From Butyricicoccus_A sp964387535 (lineage in GTDB: Bacteria; Bacillota; Clostridia; Oscillospirales; Butyricicoccaceae): a stretch of DNA of 12,434 nucleotides. Shown here one piece after another: positions 1 through 7,490 of the stretch; position 1 is the stretch's first letter, and each line of letters opens with the position of its first letter. The notes under the pieces are model-generated. The model saw only the letters and a program-made list of their open reading frames with translations. It made no database searches and was not told the DNA's origin. Location: NCBI GenBank assembly GCA_964387535.1, contig CAYLXH010000061.1, positions 1 through 12,434 of the forward strand, written 5' to 3'. The position numbers and the translations under genes are program-made.

Positions 1-1
1 C

Positions 2-748
2 TGCGACAAGAAAATCACGATCGACCGCGTAGAAAACTGCACCGAATGCGGCGGCACCGGCGCGGCAGCGGGAACCCACCCGGAAACCTGCACGAACTGC
101 AACGGCACCGGTCAGGTACGCACCACACAGCGCACCGCCTTCGGCACCTTCGCGTCATCCTCGCCCTGTCCCAACTGCCACGGCACAGGCAAAATCATCA
201 AGACCCCGTGCAAAAAATGCGGCGGCACTGGAAAAGAGCGCCGCGGACGCACGCTGGAGGTTCACATTCCTGCTGGTATTGACGACGGACAGAGCATCGC
301 TCTGCATGGTCAGGGTTCCTCCGGAACCAACGGCGGCCCGAATGGGGATGTCATCATCACGGTCGGCGTCCGTCCGCACCCGCTGTTCACCCGCGAGGAC
401 TACAACATCTGGTGTGAGGTTCCGATCTCCTACGCACAGGCCTGTCTCGGCGACACCCTGATTGTCCCGACCATTGACGGCAAGGTCGAGTACACGCTCC
501 CGGCCGGAACGCAGCCCGGCACGGTATTCCGCATGCGCGGCAAGGGCGTACAGTACGTCAACGGCCGCGGCCGCGGTGATCAGTACATCCGTGTCACGCT
601 GGAAGTTCCGAAGAACCTGTCCAACGACCAAAAGGAGCTGCTGCGCAAGCTGGAGGACAGCGACACGCCGCAGAACCACCCGAACCGCAAGAGCTTCCGC
701 GAAAAAATGAAGGATCTCTTCGGCAAAAAAGAAAAAGACAACAAATAA
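2..748 (+). CDS. dnaJ: DnaJ (Hsp40) chaperone, 3' part
   Basis: Co-chaperone that delivers unfolded proteins to DnaK (Hsp70) in the cytoplasm and stimulates its ATPase. Only the last 248 residues are in the window; the J domain and Gly/Phe linker lie upstream. Visible are all four zinc-finger CxxCxGxG repeats: CTECGGTG (38-61), CTNCNGTG (89-112), CPNCHGTG (167-190) and CKKCGGTG (209-232). They bind two zinc ions. The two beta-rich substrate-binding domains follow (for example LEVHIPAGIDDGQ, GDVIITVGVRPHPLFTRE, GTVFRMRGKGV), then a basic tail ending KKEKDNK. Four intact zinc repeats fit a type I DnaJ and argue against a CbpA-type relative. No frameshift is seen. The gene ends at a hairpin terminator. 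In Clostridia dnaJ usually closes an hrcA-grpE-dnaK-dnaJ operon; those genes are not in this window. Confidence 0.96.
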   Translation, partial: CDKKITIDRVENCTECGGTGAAAGTHPETCTNCNGTGQVRTTQRTAFGTFASSSPCPNCHGTGKIIKTPCKKCGGTGKERRGRTLEVHIPAGIDDGQSIALHGQGSSGTNGGPNGDVIITVGVRPHPLFTREDYNIWCEVPISYAQACLGDTLIVPTIDGKVEYTLPAGTQPGTVFRMRGKGVQYVNGRGRGDQYIRVTLEVPKNLSNDQKELLRKLEDSDTPQNHPNRKSFREKMKDLFGKKEKDNK

Positions 749-778
749 TCCTTTCGCAAACGAATTCCCAAACAAAAC

Positions 779-815
779 AAGCTCCTGCACAGCCGTGCAG
801 GAGCTTTTGCATTTT
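779..815. terminator. Bidirectional intrinsic terminator between dnaJ and lysR
   Basis: A perfect 12-bp stem (779-790 with 795-806) closes a 4-base loop AGCC. It is followed on the plus strand by a T-rich run (TTTTGCATTTTT). The A-rich stretch before it gives the minus strand a U-rich tail as well. It sits between the convergent stop codons at 748 and 821, so it probably ends both transcripts. Confidence 0.88.
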
Positions 816-820
816 TCCCA

Positions 821-1714
821 TCAATTTCTTTCCGCTCTTCCGCGCTCCAGATACTCCAAAAACCGGCGGACCGCCAACGGCGCAGTCCGGCGGTCGCGCA
901 CCGCCATGCCGATCTTTCGATACGCCGTTTCATCCAGGTCCCGTACCTCCACATTATAGCGCAGCCGTTCCAGCGACAGCTGGGGGAAAAAGGCAATCCC
1001 CAGCCCGTGTTCCACCATCGTCATTGCGGTGCTGTCGTCCTCCGTAGTAATGCGGACGTTGGAGAGCAGATCGTGTCGACGAAGCAGTTCATAAATAACA
1101 CGGTTCTCTCCGCTGGTTTCCAGCAGCATCAGCGGCTCCGTCCTCAGCGCCCGCAGCGGAACCACGTCCAGCTTCGTCAGCGGGTGATCACGCGGCAAAA
1201 TGATCTGAATCCGGTCCTCTGCCAGCGGAACTACGTCCAGGTCCAGCGGCGACGGCACACAGATGCAACCGCAGTCAATCTGCCCCTCCATGAGCCACTC
1301 TTCAATCTCCTGATATGCTCCGGCCCGCAGTTCAAATTCCGCCTCCGGGTAATCCTCACAAAACGACTTGACCACACTGGGGAGCCAGATTGCGGCCACG
1401 CTGTGAAACACACCGATGCGCAGCTTGACGGATTTCAGCCCATTGAGCTCGGCGACCTGCCGCTCCAGCACATCAACGTCCTCGCAAATCCGCTTCACAT
1501 ACGGAATGAGCCGCAGACCGTCCGCTGTCAGCTTGACGCCTCCATGGCGCCGCTCCAGCAGCGCCACATTCCATTCCCTCTCCAAGTCGCTCACCATATG
1601 GCTGATCCCGGACTGGGAATAGGAGAGCACCTCGGCGGCCTTGGTAAAACTTCCATACTCCGCCGTTTTCATCAGTGCCATATATTTCTGCACATTCATT
1701 TCCATCCAAATCAT
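821..1714 (-). CDS. LysR-family transcriptional regulator
   Basis: DNA-binding regulator of 297 residues, the usual LysR length. An N-terminal winged helix-turn-helix covers about residues 6-65 (GSFTKAAEVLSYSQSGISHMVSDLE is the helix-turn-helix core, followed by LLER and LTADG). It is followed by a linker helix and an effector-binding domain at about 90-290 that resembles a periplasmic binding protein. It is divergent from three EamA transporter genes, so it most likely controls them and itself in response to a small molecule; the ligand cannot be read from the sequence. The ATG at 1714 is used because no earlier in-frame start exists and a mini-ORF stop overlaps it as ATGA. In-frame ATGs at 1705 and 1699 (MNVQKY) are alternatives. 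The gene ends at a terminator shared with dnaJ. Confidence 0.93.
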   Translation of the reverse strand: MIWMEMNVQKYMALMKTAEYGSFTKAAEVLSYSQSGISHMVSDLEREWNVALLERRHGGVKLTADGLRLIPYVKRICEDVDVLERQVAELNGLKSVKLRIGVFHSVAAIWLPSVVKSFCEDYPEAEFELRAGAYQEIEEWLMEGQIDCGCICVPSPLDLDVVPLAEDRIQIILPRDHPLTKLDVVPLRALRTEPLMLLETSGENRVIYELLRRHDLLSNVRITTEDDSTAMTMVEHGLGIAFFPQLSLERLRYNVEVRDLDETAYRKIGMAVRDRRTAPLAVRRFLEYLERGRAERN

Positions 1715-1770
1715 CCATTCCGTTTTCTCATATTTTTATGAAAAACATTCTCTTTTCTAATTTCTCCTTT
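1711..1770 (-). promoter_or_regulatory. lysR leader with two chained mini-ORFs
   Basis: On the minus strand a Shine-Dalgarno-like AAAGGAG (1764-1770) is followed by a six-codon ORF (1748-1728, MFFIKI). Its TGA overlaps the ATG of a second six-codon ORF (1731-1711, MRKRNG), whose TGA overlaps the lysR ATG (1714). Both overlaps are ATGA. The only good ribosome binding site in this leader lies before the first mini-ORF, about 15 bases from its ATG, and the lysR ATG has only a weak one. This would suit translational coupling, but AT-rich DNA can form such chains by chance. Confidence 0.35.
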
Positions 1771-1817
1771 CATGATACACTGATTATACGAAAAACACAA
1801 GAAACAAAGGTGAATTC
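1715..1817. promoter_or_regulatory. Divergent control region, lysR / EamA genes
   Basis: AT-rich spacer between divergent genes. On the minus strand a perfect TATAAT (complement of 1783-1788) could be the lysR -10 box, though no good -35 is visible. On the plus strand TTATAC (1785-1790) overlaps it and could serve the transporter genes, again with a poor -35. An imperfect dyad at 1723-1745 (TTTTCTCATA, TTTTT, TATGAAAAA) resembles LysR-type operators with a T-N11-A core. Overlapping divergent promoters with an operator are typical of LysR autoregulation. Confidence 0.45.
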
Positions 1818-2696
1818 ATGAATCAGTACTTTATCCTATACATTTTTTCCCTATTTCTGGCTGGCACCAATGGAATTGCTGCCAGTTTTATGTCGCTGTC
1901 CAGCTATGAAATCGTGTTTCTGCGCTGTGTTCTGGCGTTTCTCATGCTGCTCGCCCTGTATCTGATCCTGTACAAGGGTCATTTCACATTTTTTCATCAT
2001 CCGCGCGCTCTCATTCTGATGATACTGTCCGGCTTTTCCATGGGTGCCAACTGGATGTTCTTGTACGAAGCGTATGATGAAATCGGGGTCACACTCGCAA
2101 CACTCGCCTGCTACTGCGGACCGATTATCGTCATGCTGCTGTCCCCTCTCCTGTTTCGTGAGCGGCTGACGCTGCCCAAGCTCGCCGGCTTTGCCGTCGT
2201 GCTCGTCGGCATTGTTCTCGTCAACGGACAGGTATTCCTGGCCGGAAACTCCGGTTGGGGACTGTTCTGCGGCCTGATGACGATGATCACCTATGCCTGC
2301 ATGGTCATCTTCAATAAATTTGCAACCGAAATCAACGGCATCGAAAATTCACTCATCCTGTTTTTCGTGTCCACTTTGACCGTGGCCGTTTTTCTCATCT
2401 CCCAGCAGGGACTGACACTTTCCATTTCCGCTTCAGACTGGCCTCCGATTCTCTATCTCGGTCTGCTCAGCACCGGCGTCGGCAATCATCTGTTTTTCAC
2501 TTGTATGAAACGTCTGCCGGCACAGACTGTCTCGGTCTGCGGTTATCTGGAGCCGTTGGTCGCTGTCATCCTGTCCGCACTGATTCTGCACGAGTCTCTG
2601 AGTCCGGCACAGTTCATCGGTGCGGCGTGCATCCTCGGCGGAGCACTGTTCTGCGAACTCATCCCCAATAAAAAGGCACACGCAGATCAGCTGTAG
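1818..2696 (+). CDS. EamA/DMT transporter, first of three paralogues
   Basis: Inner-membrane permease of the drug/metabolite transporter superfamily, 292 residues. It has about ten hydrophobic helices arranged as two EamA repeats (about residues 5-137 and 148-283). Conserved marks are LSPLLFRERLT (108-118) at the end of repeat one and PAQT with GYLEP (234-246) plus LILHESLSPAQ in repeat two. Family members export amino acids, metabolites or drugs; this substrate is unknown. The start is set by AAAGGTGA at 1806-1813, five to six bases before the ATG. It is followed after 54 bp by a paralogue that aligns with it almost without gaps, and preceded by a divergent LysR regulator. Confidence 0.92.
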   Translation: MNQYFILYIFSLFLAGTNGIAASFMSLSSYEIVFLRCVLAFLMLLALYLILYKGHFTFFHHPRALILMILSGFSMGANWMFLYEAYDEIGVTLATLACYCGPIIVMLLSPLLFRERLTLPKLAGFAVVLVGIVLVNGQVFLAGNSGWGLFCGLMTMITYACMVIFNKFATEINGIENSLILFFVSTLTVAVFLISQQGLTLSISASDWPPILYLGLLSTGVGNHLFFTCMKRLPAQTVSVCGYLEPLVAVILSALILHESLSPAQFIGAACILGGALFCELIPNKKAHADQL

Positions 2697-2750
2697 CCTA
2701 TGATGCAATGGTCTCATTTGTTCCGGATGTACCGTCAGAAAGGGGTCCCT

Positions 2751-3626
2751 ATGAATCGATACTATGCCGCGTATATTTTCTCTCTGTTTCTCGCCGGCAC
2801 CAATGGAATCTCTGCCAGCTACATCGCACTGTCCAGCTACGAAATCGTACTGCTGCGCTTTGGCCTGGCCAGCATCATGCTGTTCGTTCTGTTCCTCGTC
2901 GTACACCGGGGACGGTTCACATTTCTTCATCATCGGCGCTCTCTGCTGTTCCTGCTTCTCACGGGCATCGTTCTCGGCATCAACGTCCTGTTTTTATTCG
3001 AAGCGTATCAGCAGGTCGGCGTCTCCCTCGGCATTCTCGGAAACTACTGCGGTCCCGCTCTGGTCATGCTGTTCTCCCCTCTGCTGTTTCACGAACGCCT
3101 CACCGCTTCCAAACTGATCAGCTTTCTGGTCGTTCTGCTGGGTGTCGTTTTGGTCAATGGTCGAGTCTTTCTCGAAGGAAATTCCAGCTGGGGACTGTTC
3201 TGCTGTGCCATGGCCGGCGTCACGCTGGGTGCTATGATGGTGTTCAACAAATATGCCAAGGACATCACCGGAATGGAGAGCTCTCTGCTGACCTTTGTCA
3301 TTGCCACGGCAACCATCGCAGTCTTTGTCTGGTCCCGACAGGGACTGTCTATGACCATCGCCGCATCCGATTGGCCGCCCATCCTGTTTCTTAGCCTGAT
3401 CAGCACCGGAATCGGAAACAACCTGAATTTTTCCTCCATGAAACATCTTCCGGCACAGACCGTATCCGTTCTCGGTTATCTGGAGCCAATGGTCGCGGTT
3501 CTGCTGTCCGCCGTTCTCCTGCATGAGGCCATGACCCCCACACAGATCCTTGGCGCCGTGTGCATCCTCGGCGGCGCGCTGTGCTGTGAACTCCTGCCTG
3601 CCAAAGCAAAGTACGCAAAACAATAG
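2751..3626 (+). CDS. EamA/DMT transporter, second of three paralogues
   Basis: Ten-helix EamA permease of 291 residues with the same two-repeat plan as its neighbours. The ATG at 2751 is chosen over one at 2700 because AGAAAGGGG (2737-2745) lies just before it. It also makes the N-terminus (MNRYYAAYIFSLFLAGTNGI) line up exactly with the other two copies. Shared marks include SPLLFHERLT, WGLFC, SDWPPIL, STGIGNN, LPAQTVSV and GYLEP. By eye it is somewhat closer to the third copy (AYDT/AYQQ region, GVSLGIL, STGIGNNL) than to the first. The 44-bp gap to the third gene has no terminator, so the three are probably one transcript. Substrate unknown. Confidence 0.92.
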   Translation: MNRYYAAYIFSLFLAGTNGISASYIALSSYEIVLLRFGLASIMLFVLFLVVHRGRFTFLHHRRSLLFLLLTGIVLGINVLFLFEAYQQVGVSLGILGNYCGPALVMLFSPLLFHERLTASKLISFLVVLLGVVLVNGRVFLEGNSSWGLFCCAMAGVTLGAMMVFNKYAKDITGMESSLLTFVIATATIAVFVWSRQGLSMTIAASDWPPILFLSLISTGIGNNLNFSSMKHLPAQTVSVLGYLEPMVAVLLSAVLLHEAMTPTQILGAVCILGGALCCELLPAKAKYAKQ

Positions 3627-3670
3627 CTCACACCCATTCTGCATCTCCCAAAAAAGGTCCTCTGCTCTCT

Positions 3671-4549
3671 ATGAATCCATACTTTTTTGCCTATCTCTTT
3701 GCCCTGCTTTTGGCCTCCACCAACGGTATTTCCGCCAGCTACATCGGCCTGTCCAGTTATGAAATCGTATTCCTGCGGTTCTGGCTGGCCACGCCCATGC
3801 TGCTGCTGATTTTTCTGATCGCACAGAAAGGCCGGTTCACCTTTTTCCGCTACAAACGCTCCTGCGTCTTTCTGCTGATCTCCGGCCTTTCGCTGGCCGG
3901 CAACGTGCTGTTTCTGTTTGAAGCCTATGACACCATCGGCGTCAGTCTCGGCATTCTGGCCAATTATCTGGGTCCGGTCATCGTCATGCTGCTGTCTCCT
4001 GTTTTGTTTCACGAACGGCTGACGCTGGGTAAGCTCGGCGGACTCGTCGTCGTGCTGATCGGCGTTGTCCTGGTCAACGGGCAGGTCTTTTTGGAAGGCG
4101 CCTCCAGCTGGGGGCTGTTCTGCGGCGGCATGGCCGCAGTCTGTCTCGCCTCCATGAATATCTGCAACAAGTTTGCGCAGGACATCAAGGGACTGGAAAA
4201 CTCGCTGCTGATGTTTGCCATCGCTACCATCGCGATCACGGTCTTTGTCGGCTCCCGACAGAGTCTGGTCATCATCCCGGCGTCCTCGGATTGGCTCCCG
4301 CTGCTGTTTCTCGGTTTGATCAGCACCGGAATCGGCAACAACCTCTACTTTGTCGCCGGAAAACGACTTCCCGCGCAAACCATTGCCATCTGCGGTTATT
4401 TTGAGCCGGTGCTCGCCGTGTTTTTGTCCGCCGTCATTCTGCACGAAGTCATGACCCCGTCCCAGCTTCTGGGTGCTGCGTTTATCCTCGGCGGCGCGAT
4501 GTTCTGTGAGCGAAAACCCAAGGACATCGCCGCGGCGGATTCCCTCTGA
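3671..4549 (+). CDS. EamA/DMT transporter, third of three paralogues
   Basis: Ten-helix EamA permease of 292 residues, last of the tandem triplet. It keeps LSPVLFHERLT, LVNGQVFLEG, STGIGNNLYF, RLPAQTIAI and GYFEP. It departs from the other copies at SDWLPLL, where the first two have SDWPPIL, and at the C-terminus (ERKPKDIAAADSL). The ATG at 3671 follows an AAAAAGG tract (3651-3657) at the long spacing of 13 bases; translation may depend partly on coupling from the gene before. A strong terminator follows at 4556, closing the lysR-regulated unit. Substrate unknown. Confidence 0.92.
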   Translation: MNPYFFAYLFALLLASTNGISASYIGLSSYEIVFLRFWLATPMLLLIFLIAQKGRFTFFRYKRSCVFLLISGLSLAGNVLFLFEAYDTIGVSLGILANYLGPVIVMLLSPVLFHERLTLGKLGGLVVVLIGVVLVNGQVFLEGASSWGLFCGGMAAVCLASMNICNKFAQDIKGLENSLLMFAIATIAITVFVGSRQSLVIIPASSDWLPLLFLGLISTGIGNNLYFVAGKRLPAQTIAICGYFEPVLAVFLSAVILHEVMTPSQLLGAAFILGGAMFCERKPKDIAAADSL

Positions 4550-4555
4550 TCTCCC

Positions 4556-4596
4556 TGCCTCCTACTCCGCCCCTGCGAAGAGGAGGCATCTTTTTT
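4556..4596 (+). terminator. Intrinsic terminator after the EamA operon
   Basis: An 8-bp perfect stem TGCCTCCT / AGGAGGCA (4556-4563 with 4581-4588) with a 17-base loop is followed by TC and six T. It lies seven bases after the stop codon of the third transporter. Confidence 0.8.
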
Positions 4597-4628
4597 CGCT
4601 CTCTTTCGTGCGATCTGGCGGTACAACC

Positions 4629-4657
4629 TTGCATCTTCTGCGCGACCGTACTATTAT
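4629..4657 (+). promoter_or_regulatory. Sigma-A promoter for the AEC/chromate-family operon
   Basis: TTGCAT (4629-4634), a 17-base spacer, then TATTAT (4652-4657) give a good vegetative promoter. It stands between the terminator of the preceding operon and the ATG at 4702. Transcription would begin near 4664. Confidence 0.75.
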
Positions 4658-4664
4658 GATAGGC

Positions 4665-4677
4665 GGGGTTTTACCCC
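4665..4677 (+). other. Small hairpin at the predicted mRNA 5' end
   Basis: GGGGT and ACCCC pair around a TTT loop, almost exactly at the predicted transcription start of the 4702 operon. A 5'-terminal hairpin of this kind often protects mRNA from decay. It has no T tract and lies before the ribosome binding site, so it is not a terminator. Confidence 0.4.
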
Positions 4678-4701
4678 AATCTCCTCAGAAAGGAACACAG
4701 T

Positions 4702-5613
4702 ATGACCACCGTACTCTACAAGGCTGCCGCCTTTCTTCTGATGATCGGCATGGGGTACTTTTGTAAGTCCCGCCGCATCCTCCGTCCGGAGGACAGCCAG
4801 GTTATTATGAAGATTATCATCAACTTTACCCTGCCTGCCGCGATGATCTCCGGCTTTCGCGACTTCACGCTGGACATCTCGCTGGCCTTTGCCATCGCGC
4901 TCGGCTTCGGGTTCAACCTCGTCCTCATCGCCGCAGCGTGGCTCACCTCTCTGCACCGTGACCCTCTGACCCGTGCGCTGTATGTACTCAACGTGCCGAC
5001 CTACAACATCGGCAACTTTGTTCTTCCGTTTATCCAGGGATTTTTCCCGTCCTCCGCCGTTCTCTGTCTGAGTATGTTCGATGCGGGCAATAATCCCATC
5101 GGGGGCGGCATTGTCTACTCCATCGCCAGCTCAGCCGCCGGCGGCTCCCGCCGTCTGTCCCTGCCGGACATCCTGCGCAAGCTGTTTCACTCCCCGCCGT
5201 TTCTGGCGTATTTCGTCATGATGCTCCTCTATCTGCCGGGATTTCGGCTCTCTCCCGCCTTCTTCGATCTGTGCGACATGTTTGGACAGGGGAACTGTTT
5301 TCTCGCGATGTTCACCCTCGGCCTGATCTTTGAGCTGCATTTGCCGCGGGAGGACTCCAGCGAAGTCATCCGAATCCTTGCCGTGCGCTATACCCTGTGT
5401 GCGCTGTGCGCACTGGCGGTCTTTTTCCTGCTGCCGTTTTCCCTGCTCATCCGTCAGACACTGGTGCTCTGCCTTCTCGGTCCCGTTACCACCCTTTCCA
5501 TCTCGTACGGCATTTCCTGCGGCTGCAAGCAATCCATGATCGCCGCACTCAGTTCGCTGAGCATGCTGCTGAGCTTTGTCCTCTCGATGGGACTGCTGAT
5601 TTTTTGGGCATGA
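4702..5613 (+). CDS. AEC-family (auxin efflux carrier-like) transporter
   Basis: Membrane carrier of 303 residues in the Membrane_trans/AEC family. Bacterial members include malonate and malate carriers and many of unknown substrate. The protein has about ten hydrophobic segments in two inverted halves. The N-terminal part (IGMGYFCKSRRILRPEDSQVIMKIIINFTLPAAM) shows the family pattern of a short cytoplasmic loop followed by a broken helix with N-x-x-x-P. NVPTYNIGNFVLPF and DAGNNP look like the conserved core motifs. AAAGGAA (4689-4695) sets the ATG. First gene of an operon with two chromate-family genes 31 bp downstream; a role in organic-anion movement is a family-based guess. Confidence 0.9.
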   Translation: MTTVLYKAAAFLLMIGMGYFCKSRRILRPEDSQVIMKIIINFTLPAAMISGFRDFTLDISLAFAIALGFGFNLVLIAAAWLTSLHRDPLTRALYVLNVPTYNIGNFVLPFIQGFFPSSAVLCLSMFDAGNNPIGGGIVYSIASSAAGGSRRLSLPDILRKLFHSPPFLAYFVMMLLYLPGFRLSPAFFDLCDMFGQGNCFLAMFTLGLIFELHLPREDSSEVIRILAVRYTLCALCALAVFFLLPFSLLIRQTLVLCLLGPVTTLSISYGISCGCKQSMIAALSSLSMLLSFVLSMGLLIFWA

Positions 5614-5644
5614 TGCCGCCATGAAATCCAAAGGAGGAATCTGA

Positions 5645-6190
5645 TTGTTGAATAGCCTACTGGAATTGTTCCTTACGTTTGCCAAGGTCGGCGTCATGAC
5701 GTTCGGCGGCGGCTACGCCATGCTCCCGATGTTACAGCGTGAGGTCGTGGAAACCAAGGGCTGGATCACCGAGCAGGAGCTGGCAGACTACTTTGCCATC
5801 GGCCAGTGTACACCGGGCATCATCGCGGTCAACACGGCCACCTTTATCGGGCAAAAAAACAAGGGCATTGCCGGCGGCATCGTCGCCACCCTCGGCATCG
5901 TGTTCCCTTCCCTCATCATCATCACCGTCCTCGCCGGACTGATCACCAGCTTTTCCCATCTGCTGATCGTGCAGCAGGCCATGGCCGGCGTCCGCGTCTG
6001 CGTCTCCGTGCTGATTCTCAACGCGGTCATCAAGCTGGGCAAACGTTCGATTGTGGACCGGATTGCCGCACTCCTCTTCGCCTCAGTCTTTCTGGTGTCC
6101 TACTTCACCAGCATCTCTCCGGCTCTCTGTGTGCTCGCAGCAGCAATCGTCGGGATTATCGTCAAACAATTCGGAGGTGCCGCCACATGA
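5645..6190 (+). CDS. Chromate transporter family protein, first half-size subunit
   Basis: Half-size (short-chain) CHR-family membrane protein, 181 residues, matching one of the two repeats of full-length ChrA. Family marks are FGGGYAMLP (20-28) and CTPG (55-58) followed by NTATFIG. Short CHR proteins come as adjacent pairs that act together, and the second half follows at once with an ATGA overlap. The start is TTG at 5645, seven bases after a strong AAGGAGG (5631-5637); no in-frame ATG fits, and the next TTG codon (5648) is possible. Characterised members export chromate, but most are untested. In an anaerobe beside an AEC carrier another oxyanion or organic anion is as likely. Confidence 0.88.
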   Translation: MLNSLLELFLTFAKVGVMTFGGGYAMLPMLQREVVETKGWITEQELADYFAIGQCTPGIIAVNTATFIGQKNKGIAGGIVATLGIVFPSLIIITVLAGLITSFSHLLIVQQAMAGVRVCVSVLILNAVIKLGKRSIVDRIAALLFASVFLVSYFTSISPALCVLAAAIVGIIVKQFGGAAT

Positions 6191-6753
6191 TCTATCTTCG
6201 TCTGTATCTGGAGTTTTTCCGCACCGGCCTGTTCGCCGTCGGCGGCGGTCTGGCAACCCTTCCGTTTCTGCACGATATGGCCCTTCGCACCGGCTGGTTC
6301 TCGGAGGCACAGCTGTCCGACATGATCGCCGTCTCCGAATCCACCCCCGGTCCGATGGGTGTCAACATGGCGACCTACGTCGGCTTTACGACCGCCGGTC
6401 TCCCCGGCTCCGTCTGCGCCACCCTCGGCCTGATTACCCCATCCATTCTCATCATTTTAATCATTGCTATTTCTCTCGATGCGTTTCGTGACAACACCCA
6501 TGTCAACGCCGCATTTTACGCCCTCCGCCCGGCCTCTACCGGCCTGATTGCCGCATCCGGCCTCTCCGTCCTGCTCATGGCACTGTGGGACGGCACGGGC
6601 CGCACACTGCTCACCTGCATCAAGTGGAAGGGTGTGATCCTGTTCCTTGTTCTCCTCGTGCTCACGCGCTGGTGTCCCAGGATCAAGGACCTGCATCCCA
6701 TCTTGTTTATTCTCGCTTCCGCCGTCATCGGAATGCTATTTCAATTTTCCTAG
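6187..6753 (+). CDS. Chromate transporter family protein, second half-size subunit
   Basis: Second CHR half protein, 188 residues, with GGGLATLP (19-26) and STPGPMGVN (52-60) followed by ATYVG, the classic CHR signature. It is the partner of the preceding gene. The ATG at 6187 overlaps the upstream stop as ATGA, so the two are translationally coupled, and the preceding reading frame upstream of this ATG carries no family sequence. The pair likely forms a heteromeric permease in the cytoplasmic membrane. C-terminal helices (VILFLVLLVLTRW, HPILFILASAVIGMLF) end the protein without a tail. Substrate is unproven. Confidence 0.9.
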   Translation: MIYLRLYLEFFRTGLFAVGGGLATLPFLHDMALRTGWFSEAQLSDMIAVSESTPGPMGVNMATYVGFTTAGLPGSVCATLGLITPSILIILIIAISLDAFRDNTHVNAAFYALRPASTGLIAASGLSVLLMALWDGTGRTLLTCIKWKGVILFLVLLVLTRWCPRIKDLHPILFILASAVIGMLFQFS

Positions 6754-6786
6754 CCAATCTTCACCCATGATACAGGAGGATGTTTC

Positions 6787-7467
6787 ATGAAAGTCTCTCA
6801 CCCACTCAGCCACTACGCCCTGATCTTTGTGCTGATCACCCTGGCCGCGGCATCTCAGACCCTCAGCCTCAAAGCCAACATCGGCGTCTGCGCCTGCTGG
6901 GATGCGCTGTCTCTCAACATCTATGAGATCACTGGTCTCAAAGTTGGCACGTTCAGCATCCTTGCCAATCTCTGCGTCGTGGCCATCCAGTTCGCCATCT
7001 TAGGGCGGGACTTTCATCCGGTTCGCCTGCTGCAAATTCCGGTCGCCATGCTGTACGGCACGGTGATGAATCTCATTTACTACCATGTCCTGACCTTTGA
7101 GCTGACCAGCTACGGTATGCGCCTACTGTTCTGCGTGCTGTCTTATGTCGGGCTGGGTATCTTCCTCGGCGGCGTGACGCTACTCGATCTCATCCCGATG
7201 CCGACCGAGGGAACCTGCTACGCGATCCACCGGAAATTCCGCATCTCGTTCTCCAAGGTGCGCATCTCACTGGATGCCGCACTCATCGTGTCCTCCATCG
7301 CACTCTCCCTCCTGTTCGGCCTCTCCTTCAAAATCCGTGAGGGCACCCTGATCGGTATGCTCCTGCTCGGACCTCTCGAACAGTTCTTCATGCGGTTGGA
7401 GGGATCTCTGTTCCCCAGCCTGCGGAGACAGAACCTGACACAAAAAGAAAACGGGTATGGAACTTGA
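6787..7467 (+). CDS. YczE/YyaS/YitT-like membrane protein
   Basis: Integral membrane protein of 226 residues with about six hydrophobic segments. It resembles the YczE/YyaS/YitT-like group of Firmicutes (ANIGVCACWDALSLNI followed by VGTFSILANL and a conserved LLQIPVAMLYG). The molecular role of the group is not established, though some members sit beside transporter or regulator genes. AGGAGG (6774-6779) is seven bases before the ATG, and the gap from the chromate-family pair is 33 bp, so it is the last gene of that operon. Its final codons form one arm of the terminator hairpin. Confidence 0.75.
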   Translation: MKVSHPLSHYALIFVLITLAAASQTLSLKANIGVCACWDALSLNIYEITGLKVGTFSILANLCVVAIQFAILGRDFHPVRLLQIPVAMLYGTVMNLIYYHVLTFELTSYGMRLLFCVLSYVGLGIFLGGVTLLDLIPMPTEGTCYAIHRKFRISFSKVRISLDAALIVSSIALSLLFGLSFKIREGTLIGMLLLGPLEQFFMRLEGSLFPSLRRQNLTQKENGYGT

Positions 7468-7490
7468 TTCCATACCCGTTTCTCTTACTC
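7449..7490. terminator. Bidirectional terminator overlapping the end of the YitT-like gene
   Basis: A perfect 14-bp stem (7449-7462 with 7468-7481) closes a 5-base loop CTTGA that contains the TGA stop of the plus-strand gene. The plus strand has a weak T tail (TTTCTCTT). The minus strand has a better one from the A-rich 7441-7450. It therefore serves the secreted-protein gene ending at 7489 at least as well as the operon before it. Confidence 0.85.

Noticed and set aside
2700..2750. Longer N-terminus for the second EamA gene
   Set aside because: The extra 17 residues match nothing in the paralogues, and a good ribosome binding site directly precedes the ATG at 2751.
3476..4444. 322-codon open frame on the minus strand across the EamA genes
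   Set aside because: Antisense shadow; its Gln/Asp/Arg/His-rich product is typical of the complement of hydrophobic codons. Similar shadows lie opposite the other EamA genes.
5806..6186. Upstream extension of the second chromate-family gene
   Set aside because: The extra residues are His/Arg-rich and are read out of frame from the first chromate-family gene. The family sequence begins at the ATG at 6187.
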